Assembly: GCA_028554755.1 (NCBI GenBank) | Contig: JAPTOF010000020.1 | Location: 5,001 to 69,000, forward strand | Direction: 5' to 3' | DNA length: 64,000 nucleotides | Origin: Cordia subcordata | Lineage: Eukaryota; Streptophyta; Magnoliopsida; Boraginales; Cordiaceae | Shown: positions 1 through 11,301 of the stretch, piece by piece | Numbering within the stretch: position 1 is the first letter of the stretch | Layout of the letters: every line of letters starts with the position of its first letter | Notes under the pieces: model-generated | The model's database searches: none | The model's input: the letters and a program-made list of their open reading frames with translations, nothing else | What the model was told of the DNA's origin: nothing | Made by a program: the position numbers and the translations under genes

Positions 1-3000
1 CCTAAACCCTAAACCCTAAACCCTAAACCCTAAACCCTAAACCCTAAACCCTAAACCCTAAACCCTAAACCCTAAACCCTAAACCCTAAACCCTAAACCC
101 TAAACCCTAAACCCTAAACCCTAAACCCTAAACCCTAAACCCTAAACCCTAAACCCTAAACCCTAAACCCTAAACCCTAAACCCTAAACCCTAAACCCTA
201 AACCCTAAACCCTAAACCCTAAACCCTAAACCCTAAACCCTAAACCCTAAACCCTAAACCCTAAACCCTAAACCCTAAACCCTAAACCCTAAACCCTAAA
301 CCCTAAACCCTAAACCCTAAACCCTAAACCCTAAACCCTAAACCCTAAACCCTAAACCCTAAACCCTAAACCCTAAACCCTAAACCCTAAACCCTAAACC
401 CTAAACCCTAAACCCTAAACCCTAAACCCTAAACCCTAAACCCTAAACCCTAAACCCTAAACCCTAAACCCTAAACCCTAAACCCTAAACCCTAAACCCT
501 AAACCCTAAACCCTAAACCCTAAACCCTAAACCCTAAACCCTAAACCCTAAACCCTAAACCCTAAACCCTAAACCCTAAACCCTAAACCCTAAACCCTAA
601 ACCCTAAACCCTAAACCCTAAACCCTAAACCCTAAACCCTAAACCCTAAACCCTAAACCCTAAACCCTAAACCCTAAACCCTAAACCCTAAACCCTAAAC
701 CCTAAACCCTAAACCCTAAACCCTAAACCCTAAACCCTAAACCCTAAACCCTAAACCCTAAACCCTAAACCCTAAACCCTAAACCCTAAACCCTAAACCC
801 TAAACCCTAAACCCTAAACCCTAAACCCTAAACCCTAAACCCTAAACCCTAAACCCTAAACCCTAAACCCTAAACCCTAAACCCTAAACCCTAAACCCTA
901 AACCCTAAACCCTAAACCCTAAACCCTAAACCCTAAACCCTAAACCCTAAACCCTAAACCCTAAACCCTAAACCCTAAACCCTAAACCCTAAACCCTAAA
1001 CCCTAAACCCTAAACCCTAAACCCTAAACCCTAAACCCTAAACCCTAAACCCTAAACCCTAAACCCTAAACCCTAAACCCTAAACCCTAAACCCTAAACC
1101 CTAAACCCTAAACCCTAAACCCTAAACCCTAAACCCTAAACCCTAAACCCTAAACCCTAAACCCTAAACCCTAAACCCTAAACCCTAAACCCTAAACCCT
1201 AAACCCTAAACCCTAAACCCTAAACCCTAAACCCTAAACCCTAAACCCTAAACCCTAAACCCTAAACCCTAAACCCTAAACCCTAAACCCTAAACCCTAA
1301 ACCCTAAACCCTAAACCCTAAACCCTAAACCCTAAACCCTAAACCCTAAACCCTAAACCCTAAACCCTAAACCCTAAACCCTAAACCCTAAACCCTAAAC
1401 CCTAAACCCTAAACCCTAAACCCTAAACCCTAAACCCTAAACCCTAAACCCTAAACCCTAAACCCTAAACCCTAAACCCTAAACCCTAAACCCTAAACCC
1501 TAAACCCTAAACCCTAAACCCTAAACCCTAAACCCTAAACCCTAAACCCTAAACCCTAAACCCTAAACCCTAAACCCTAAACCCTAAACCCTAAACCCTA
1601 AACCCTAAACCCTAAACCCTAAACCCTAAACCCTAAACCCTAAACCCTAAACCCTAAACCCTAAACCCTAAACCCTAAACCCTAAACCCTAAACCCTAAA
1701 CCCTAAACCCTAAACCCTAAACCCTAAACCCTAAACCCTAAACCCTAAACCCTAAACCCTAAACCCTAAACCCTAAACCCTAAACCCTAAACCCTAAACC
1801 CTAAACCCTAAACCCTAAACCCTAAACCCTAAACCCTAAACCCTAAACCCTAAACCCTAAACCCTAAACCCTAAACCCTAAACCCTAAACCCTAAACCCT
1901 AAACCCTAAACCCTAAACCCTAAACCCTAAACCCTAAACCCTAAACCCTAAACCCTAAACCCTAAACCCTAAACCCTAAACCCTAAACCCTAAACCCTAA
2001 ACCCTAAACCCTAAACCCTAAACCCTAAACCCTAAACCCTAAACCCTAAACCCTAAACCCTAAACCCTAAACCCTAAACCCTAAACCCTAAACCCTAAAC
2101 CCTAAACCCTAAACCCTAAACCCTAAACCCTAAACCCTAAACCCTAAACCCTAAACCCTAAACCCTAAACCCTAAACCCTAAACCCTAAACCCTAAACCC
2201 TAAACCCTAAACCCTAAACCCTAAACCCTAAACCCTAAACCCTAAACCCTAAACCCTAAACCCTAAACCCTAAACCCTAAACCCTAAACCCTAAACCCTA
2301 AACCCTAAACCCTAAACCCTAAACCCTAAACCCTAAACCCTAAACCCTAAACCCTAAACCCTAAACCCTAAACCCTAAACCCTAAACCCTAAACCCTAAA
2401 CCCTAAACCCTAAACCCTAAACCCTAAACCCTAAACCCTAAACCCTAAACCCTAAACCCTAAACCCTAAACCCTAAACCCTAAACCCTAAACCCTAAACC
2501 CTAAACCCTAAACCCTAAACTCCTAAACCCTAAACCCTAAACCCTAAACCCTAAACCCTAAACCCTAAACCCTAAACCCTAAACCCTAAACCCTAAACCC
2601 TAAACCCTAAACCCTAAACCCTAAACCCTAAACCCTAAACCCTAAACCCTAAACCCTAAACCCTAAACCCTAAACCCTAAACCCTAAACCCTAAACCCTA
2701 AACCCTAAACCCTAAACCCTAAACCCTAAACCCTAAACCCTAAACCCTAAACCCTAAACCCTAAACCCTAAACCCTAAACCCTAAACCCTAAACCCTAAA
2801 CCCTAAACCCTAAACCCTAAACCCTAAACCCTAAACCCTAAACCCTAAACCCTAAACCCTAAACCCTAAACCCTAAACCCTAAACCCTAAACCCTAAACC
2901 CTAAACCCTAAACCCTAAACCCTAAACTCCTAAACCCTAAACCCTAAACCCTAAACCCTAAACCCTAAACCCTAAACCCTAAACCCTAAACCCTAAACCC

Positions 3001-4532
3001 TAAACCCTAAACCCTAAACCCTAAACCCTAAACCCTAAACCCTAAACTCCTAAACCCTAAACCCTAAACCCTAAACCCTAAACCCTAAACCCTAAACCCT
3101 AAACCCTAAACCCTAAACCCTAAACCCTAAACCCTAAACCCTAAACCCTAAACCCTAAACCCTAAACCCTAAACCCTAAACCCTAAACCCTAAACCCTAA
3201 ACCCTAAACCCTAAACCCTAAACCCTAAACCCTAAACCCTAAACCCTAAACCCTAAACCCTAAACCCTAAACCCTAAACCCTAAACCCTAAACCCTAAAC
3301 CCTAAACCCTAAACCCTAAACCCTAAACCCTAAACCCTAAACCCTAAACCCTAAACCCTAAACCCTAAACCCTAAACCCTAAACCCTAAACCCTAAACCC
3401 TAAACCCTAAACCCTAAACCCTAAACCCTAAACCCTAAACCCTAAACCCTAAACCCTAAACCCTAAACCCTAAACCCTAAACCCTAAACCCTAAACCCTA
3501 AACCCTAAACCCTAAACCCTAAACCCTAAACCCTAAACCCTAAACCCTAAACCCTAAACCCTAAACCCTAAACCCTAAACCCTAAACCCTAAACCCTAAA
3601 CCCTAAACCCTAAACCCTAAACCCTAAACCCTAAACCCTAAACCCTAAACCCTAAACCCTAAACCCTAAACCCTAAACCCTAAACCCTAAACCCTAAACC
3701 CTAAACCCTAAACCCTAAACCCTAAACCCTAAACCCTAAACCCTAAACCCTAAACCCTAAACCCTAAACCCTAAACCCTAAACCCTAAACCCTAAACCCT
3801 AAACCCTAAACCCTTAAACCCTAAACCCTAAACCCTAAACCCTAAACCCTAAACCCTAAACCCTAAACCCTTAAACCTTAAACCTTAACCCTAAACCCTA
3901 AACCCTAAACCCTAAACCCTAAACCCTAAACCCTAAACCCTAAACCCTAAACCCTAAACCCTAAACCCTAAACCCTAAACCCTAAACCCTAAACCCTAAA
4001 CCCTAAACCCTAAACCCTAAACCCTAAACCCTAAACCCTAAACCCTAAACCCTAAACCCTAAACCCTAAACCCTAAACCCTAAACCCTAAACCCTAAACC
4101 CTAAACCCTAAACCCTAAACCCTAAACCCTAAACCCTAAACCCTAAACCCTAAACCCTAAACCCTAAACCCTAAACCCTAAACCCTAAACCCTAAACCCT
4201 AAACCCTAAACCCTAAACCCTAAACCCTAAACCCTAAACCCTAAACCCTAAACCCTAAACCCTAAACCCTAAACCCTAAACCCTAAACCCTAAACCCTAA
4301 ACCCTAAACCCTAAACCCTAAACCCTAAACCCTAAACCCTAAACCCTAAAACCCTAAACCCTAAACCCTAAACCCTAAACCCTAAACCCTAAACCCTAAA
4401 CCCTAAACCCTAAACCCTAAACCCTAAACCCTAAACCCTAAACCCTAAACCCTAAACCCTAAACCCTAAACCCTAAAACCCTAAACCCTAAACCCTAAAC
4501 CCTAAACCCTAAACCCTAAACCCTAAACCCTA
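1..4532. repeat. Telomere array, (CCCTAAA)n
   Basis: The heptamer CCCTAAA is repeated head to tail from the first base. This is the Arabidopsis-type plant telomere repeat, and its orientation (C-rich strand reading inward) fits a left chromosome end. The first 2.5 kb looks perfect. Departures then appear: a single extra T making CTCCTAAA near 2521, 2928 and 3048; CCCTTAAA forms near 3811 and 3868-3890; an extra A near 4350 and 4477. Perfect distal and increasingly variant proximal repeats are expected where telomerase renews only the tip. The array length may be limited by assembly. Confidence 0.98.
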
Positions 4533-5390
4533 AACTCAACCCTAAACCCTAAACCCTAAACCCTAAACCCTAAACCCTAAACTCAACTCAACTCGAACCC
4601 TAAACCCTAAACTCAACTCAACTCAACCCCGAACTCAACCTCGAACTCAACTCAACCTCGAACTCGAACTCAACCCTAAACTCAACTCAACCCTAAACCC
4701 TAAACCCTAAACCCTAAACCCTAAACTCAACCCTAAACTCAAACCCGAACTCGAACTAAACTCGAACTCAACTCAACCTCGAACCCTCAACTCAACCCCG
4801 AACTCGAACTCGAACTCAACTCGAACTCGAACCCTAAACCCTAAACCCTAAACCCTAAACCCTAAACCCTAAACCCTAAACCCTAAACCCTAAAACCCTA
4901 AACCCTAAACCCTAAACCCTGAACCCTAAACCCTAAACCCTAAACCCTAAACCCTAAACCATGAACCCTGAACCCTGAACCCTAAACCCTAAAACCTAAA
5001 CCCTGAACCCTGAACCCTAAACCCTAAACCCTGAACCCTAAACCCTAAACCCAACCCCGAACTCAACTCAACCCCGAACTCAACCCCGAACTCAACCCTA
5101 AAACCCCGAACTCAACCCCGAACCACCGAACTGAACCCTAAACCCTAAACCCTAAACCCTAAACCCCCGAACCCGAAAGCCCGACCCCCGAACCCCGGAC
5201 CCCTAAACCCCCAACTCCTGAACCCTGAACCCCTAACCCACGAACCCCGAACCCTGTACCCTGAACCCTTGAACCCGGATCCCCAAAGACCAAAACCCTA
5301 AATGCTTGAGCCTGAACCCCGAGCCTTGAACCCTGAACCCTGGACGCTTGACCCTAAATCCCACACCCCAGGCCCTAAACCCTAAACCTG
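4533..5390. repeat. Degenerate proterminal telomere-variant mosaic
   Basis: Here the heptamer breaks into a mosaic. Blocks of CTCAA, CTCGAA, CCCCGAA and CCTCGAA alternate with short runs of CCCTAAA (4533-4845 and 5050-5130). CCCTGAA dominates around 4918-5040, and looser GAACCC/TGAACCC forms follow to 5390. The alternation suggests local amplification of variants after they arose, rather than simple point decay. No gene is supported; open frames here are artefacts of the repeat. Confidence 0.9.
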
Positions 5391-8300
5391 GCCAAAGACT
5401 TTGGCAACAAGTGGAGATCAAACAGTCTAGATTGGACTTTTTCATTAACCTTCTTTCTGAGGAGGAAATTAAGTTAGTGGTAGACAATATTGATTCTGAC
5501 TCTGTGGCAAGACCAAATGGATTCTCCTCCATTTTCTATCAAGTTTGTTGGGAGAATTTTAAAGGAGAGAATTAATCAAAGGTCTTAGAGGATTTTTTGA
5601 AGGTGGGATGCTACCCCAAACTATTACCTCTACTACAATTGCTTTGATCCCTAAGAAAGAGTTTCCTAACTCATGGGTTGATTACAGACCCATTAGCCTC
5701 TGTAATGTCCTTAATTAAATCATTACTATGATCTTAGCTTCTAGGCTGAGTGGAATCTTGCGCAAAATCATTTCGACCAACTAAAGTGGATTCCTACCTG
5801 GTAAACTCATCTTTCATAATGCTATCCTTGCACAAGAACTTCTCCATCACCTGGATGTTAAAAGTAGAGAGGGGAATACCATCCTTAAGCTCAACATGCT
5901 CAAGGCTTATGACAGAGTAAACTGGTAGTTTTTGTTCCAAGTTTTGAGAAAATTCGAATTTTGTGAAAATGGGTGTCTATGATTGAGAAATGCACCATTA
6001 ATTACTGGTTCTCATTGTTACTCAATGGTCAAATCACTGGTTACTTTAAATCTTCTAGAGGACTAAGACAAGGGGACCCTATTTTCGCTACCTTATTTGT
6101 CATTGCCTTATAATTTCTCATTAGAGGGTTAAATAAACTTATAGAGAAATTTCCCTCTATGAGATATCAAGCAAAATGCCTTGTCACTATTAGTCATTTG
6201 GCCTCTGCAGATGATGTTATCATCTTTTCCAATGGCCAACAGGGAAGCTTGAAGAAACTTCTTGATTTTTTAAAGGAGTATGAAAGAGTTTCTCGACAAC
6301 AAATTAATAGTCAAAAAAGTGGATTCTTGTGTGGGAAGAATACAAGAAGAGTTAGATCGAGAAATATTGCTTCTATCACTAAATTCAATAAACTTTCCTT
6401 TCCACTGAACTACCTTGGAGTTGCCCTCTATAAAGGAGCAAAAAAATCTATTTATTTCGTGGATCTCCTCACTAAAATTCACAATAAGTTGTTTGGCTAG
6501 CAAGCTAGAACACTTTCACCTGGTGGAAGAATGATTCTGTTTCAATCTGTTTTGGCATCAATTCCTTTATACATTATTCAATTACAAATCCCCACCAAAG
6601 AAATTGTTCAAAAAATCGAGCTTCTTTTCAATAAATTTCTTTGGGTTAATAGTGACAACACTAGGAGAATTCACTAATGTAAGTGGAGTAGAGTTTGTCT
6701 TTCAGTGAATGAATGAGGTCTTGGCTTCAGGAGTATTTTTAAGTTCATTGAAGCTTTTTCCTGGATTCTTTGGTGGAGATTCAGAACTTGCAAAAATATT
6801 TGGGTAGAATTTATCAATTCCCTTTACATGTCTCAGTTAAAAGTTCAGATTCTTCAACATGGAAGAGAACGAAGGTTGTTGCTGAAAAATGTGAAGATGA
6901 AATTAGGTGGCAAATTAGTCCAAGCAATCTTTCTTTTTGGCATGATAAGTGGCTAGATGAAGGATCTCTGTCACACCTTGCTGCTCAGGGTTCAAATGCT
7001 CTTCTTCAAGTGAAAGACTATCTCATTGTAGGAACTTGGGATTTTACTAAACTCTGCAACAAGGTTTTGTCACAACTGGCCCTTAAAATTAAGGATACTC
7101 CCCTTGTCGATGGTCCTGATAAAGCTTGGTGGAGGGATTCCACGAATGGCGATTGCCGACTAAAACATGTTTGGAAAAAATGTAAAAACTACAGGTATTA
7201 GAAGCCTGTTGTTTTCCTACATTTGGCATGCCAATATACCTGTGAAAATTTCCTTTTCTGTTGGAGACTATTGAATGGATGGTTGCGTCTTGAAGAAGTG
7301 CTACAAGGTAAAGGTTTCACTTTACCATCTAAGTGTCTCTGTTGTAATAACATTGAAACTTCTGATCATTGCTTCTTCAATAGCCTTAAAGTCAAAGCCA
7401 CTTAGCAACATTTTACTTCCTTTTTTCAAGTTCAACTTCCTGTTAATGGGGGTGTTAAAGCTTGGTTTTCTTCCTACATCTTTTCTGGTGATTTTGTTTG
7501 CAAAGGGCACATTCGAATTCTTATTCCCATCTCCATTTTATGGTTTTGCTAGACTGAAAGAAATGATGCAAAACATAGAGGAATGGGTTTCTTTTCTAAA
7601 AGGATTATTTGGAGAGTCAAAAAAATTTGTTTTGCAGTTAACTTTGGCCAAAATTATTAAATGGGAAAATTGGAAAGGAGACAGCTGGATTGCGAATCTA
7701 TGGAATTTTCAGCTCTCTCCCCCTTATCAAAAAAGTACCATTCCTGTCTAGTGGAAGAAACCTCCTAATGATTGGATTAAAATTAATTTGGATGGAAGCT
7801 TTCATGAAGGAAAAAATACAGGTGGAGGAGGCATCTTTAGAGATAATAGAGGGAAAATGATTTTGGCTTTTTGTGAAAATTTTGAAGCCAACTCTGCTGT
7901 CATTGCGGAACTATATACTCTTTGAAGAGGTTTGGAGATTTGTAAAGAAAGAAGCTTTCGAAAAATTTAGGTGGAAATGGATGCAAAAACAGTCGTTAAT
8001 TGGGTGAACAACGAGCAGTTTGGTTCGTGGAACACATGCTGGCTCTTGAGTAAAAGCTTTTGTTTGCTTAAAAATTTTGAATGGAAAATCTCTCATATCT
8101 GGAGAGAAGGCGATTCGGTGGCTGACTCGCTTGCTAATATAGGAGCTAATGCTTCTGGCCTCCTTTTTTTCACGACATGGATCAAGCCCTTGGACTTAAA
8201 GGCCTTATCAGAATGGATAATTTGGGTCTTCCTTGCTTTAGAAATCACAAAATTTAAATTAGCTTGTGTATTCTTCTCTCTCTTTGTGCTGTACGGGTAG

Positions 8301-8449
8301 GACTCCTATCCCTCTTTTGCTTTCTTTAATTGTTTCTTTGTTTACTTACTTAGGAGTTCTAAGTGATTTGGTTATCCCTCATCTCTTGTAACTTTTTCTT
8401 CTATCAATGAAATCTTGAGGAGAAGTACCTCTTTTTTCCATTTTTTTTT
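5391..8449 (+). mobile_element. 5'-truncated, inactivated LINE (non-LTR retrotransposon)
   Basis: Plus-strand translation in shifting frames gives the order of a plant L1-type LINE ORF2. A pre-RT segment (about 5400-5575, ending SIFYQVCWENFK) is followed by reverse transcriptase (5594-5940, with YRPISLCN and LKLNMLKAYDRVNW). The catalytic box, SADDVIIF, is at about 6204-6227. A zf-RVT-like region follows (about 7130-7400), then a plant-type RNase H (about 7753-8160, with WIKINLDGSF and HIWREGDSVADSLANIGA). Internal stops (for example near 5716, 5781 and 5926) and several frameshifts show it is dead. No endonuclease or ORF1 is present, so it is 5' truncated. The right end is a short T-rich tail rather than a clear poly(A). 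Telomere-like repeat abuts both ends. Confidence 0.85.
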
Positions 8450-8571
8450 TAAACCCTAAACCCTAAAACCTAAACCCTGAACCCTAAACCCTAAACTCTT
8501 GAACCCAAAACCTGAAACCTTAAACCCTGAACCCTAGACCCTGTACCTTCAACCCTCAGCCCTAGTTTATA
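8450..8571. repeat. Telomere-like repeat on the inner side of the LINE
   Basis: About 120 bases of CCCTAAA with variants (CCTAAAA, CCCTGAA, CTCTTGAA) resume directly after the T-run that ends the LINE. Their degeneracy resembles the 4918-5390 block on the other side, so the LINE most simply interrupted one continuous degenerate array. Confidence 0.85.
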
Positions 8572-11047
8572 CCAATTTTTGTTGTTATAGTTTTCTTATT
8601 AGTTAGTTACGCAAATTATTAAGTATTTGTAATAATCATAAATTTTGAATTTAGAATTTATTTGTACTTATTGCTACTGATATGATAAACATTACAAAAT
8701 TAAGTTAAAAATAATTGCAAATATTTAAATTTTGTATAATTAGGTTATAGGTGAACTATTTAAGTTTGTAACTAAGCACCCTTTAAGTTTGTAGCTAAGT
8801 TATATAACTATAATTAATTTTAGCTGATCATATTTAAGCTAGAAACTATAAAACTAGAATAAATATTATGAAATAAAGCTAATGATGTATTAGTCCCAGA
8901 AAAGTTTAAAAAAAAATTCTCATTAAGTTAGTCGTATAACTACCATTAGCAAAGTTTTTTGTAAAATTTTCAATTAAGAATTTTATACAACTAAAATTAG
9001 CTTATTTTGTAGTATAATTCTTATTAAGTTAGCTATATAAATAGAATTTACAAAGGTTTAAATCTCTCAATGTTTTTGAGTTAAGACCCTTAATTTCATA
9101 TACTAGCCCCTTATTCTTTTAGAACCATCAGACTTGATTGAGCATTAACTATTCATTAAGTGGGAGTCCCATCCAATCGGTTATATTGCTTTATATTCGA
9201 CTTTAACCCTGTAAGACCTAGCTCACTTGTGATTAAATCATCTATTATAACTAGAATAAATTAAAGGGTGTCCAATTCTATAATAATTAGTTACATAATT
9301 ATTAACTAGCATAATTGAAGTTAACTGAAGTAATAATGGTTGGGCTACAAATTAATTAAACAAGAATATGATCAAAAGTATTTGGATTTCTGAAATTTAA
9401 TCTCATGAGTTTCATTTTAAAGTTACATCAAATTCATTTATGTAAATTGACATTGATTTTTCTTTAAGAATTCTTAGTATCATTTCCAAGTTTGGTCGTC
9501 CCCTCCCCTCTCCCTCGAACCTTAAAGTCATGATGCTTGTTGAAATCTTAGATATTTTGATCTTAAAATAAATGATTAAAATGATTTGTTAAAATATCAA
9601 GATAACACATTAATAAGAAAGGATTCGAATACCCCTTGTTGACCTCTTTAATATTAATCGTTTGTTATTTATCAGCCATAAGTACCACAGACATCATTAA
9701 GGCAATTATCTTCATCGAATATGGAACGACATTCACTAAAAGCAATTATCTTTTCGAATTATGAGCACCTTTAAAAAATTACTCAAGCTTTTCATGAATA
9801 TTTAGTTTGTAATATAAAATTTTTAGGAATTTGACAAAAATATTCAGTGGTAATAAAAATTTTTAGCATATTCCCAAAAATTGTGGTTGCAAGGAACATA
9901 ATCTTTTAATGAATGAAAATTCATTCCGTGACCTGAACATCACAAAATTAATTATTCTGATTTTTAAAATTATATCAACTAGCAACTAAAATGTTATCAC
10001 GAGGATATTTTATTTTTAAGCTAAAATGTTTTTATTGAAATGTTTGTACCCTTAAAATTTTTTATCTTAGCATTTTTTTTGCACCAGCTAATCATTTAAA
10101 AATAAAAATAAAAATAATTTAGTATACAAAAATCTTGTTCTGAAAATGAGATTGTTCAAGTGTTTTCTCGTCGAGGAGGCCCCCACTCCTCGAAACTTTC
10201 AATTTATGAGGATGATGCAAATGAATTTTTTATGTTATGTTTGATGTTGGTAAGAGTTAAAAACTCTAGAAAATCAAAAAAACTTGCGCATGTATATGTT
10301 TGTTTCGCTACCATCCACTGGTTTCGCCTACCCTGATCCAATCTTTCTTATCGCCATAGTCTATCCCCTCTATGCTCAATAAAATTTGACTACACTTGCA
10401 ATCTTTTAAATCAAATGTTGACACTAGCTAAGGCCGCCCCTGTGAAGGTTGGCAAAACCATTCAGGTCTTTTTCCCCTTCTGTAAGGGTTATTTCAATAC
10501 TCTTTTGTATTAGTAAATAGACACTAAAAGATTATGATTGTGGCATATAAATTTGGTAGATATGGCACGTACAGTTCTAAAAGAGTACTGCTCCCTTAAA
10601 CTCAAAGATTAGATCATTAGTTGCATCGTCAAAGGTTACCATTCTATGCAATATGCCTGTGCCAGAAAACAATGATGCTGCACAAAACCTCAAGAAGTAT
10701 GCTATGAGCATAATTTATCTGCTCAAATCATCCATGTTCTATTTGCTTGTCAAGACCCAAGATTAGTATCTAGATATACAACCACTACTCGTCCGTAAAT
10801 ATGGCCTGTCAACCCGTGAATTAAAGCAAAAAAATTGTAAACTATAAAAGAATAGAAAATACCATAAGAACTCGAATCACTGATTTTGTCAACATCAAAT
10901 AATTACAGTTGAGGAGTAAAGGAATGACTTTACAATTAAGAATCTAAGGGTTAACCAAAAAGAATAAAAACCTCATATCTGAATCTGTAAAAGATCTTCT
11001 ATTGTCAAGATTCAAGGGGAAAAATGATGAACTTGGAATCCTGAATT
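8572..11047. other. AT-rich subtelomeric spacer
   Basis: I see no supported gene here. The sequence is AT-rich, with short imperfect repeats such as AAGTTAGT/TTAGTTA motifs at 8590-9040. No long open frame, RNA gene or recognisable transposon end was found by eye. The last stretch to 11301 probably includes the 3' UTR of the minus-strand acyltransferase gene. Confidence 0.6.
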
Positions 11048-11301
11048 CTATGTATTGTTAAAATGTACACAACGGATTATAGTAGTAAAGAATATGTCCA
11101 CAACAAATTTGGAAGCACCATAACGACACTGCGTGGGTAAAAAGGGACACCAGCATTTGATCTGCTCTCTATATAAGAAGCAGTTGGCACCCCCTTGTAT
11201 TGAATAACCTTGTGAGCAATGTCTATAACCAGTTTCTACCACCCATGGTTTCCTTAAATGATGACGTAAAAAACCTTTACCTTATCAGACCGCCTAAAAG
11301 A

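Noticed and set aside
5233..5532. 99-residue minus-strand open frame rich in GFRV/GFRL repeats
   Set aside because: It is the translation of degenerate GAACCC telomere-like repeat and LINE antisense; no start context or family match.
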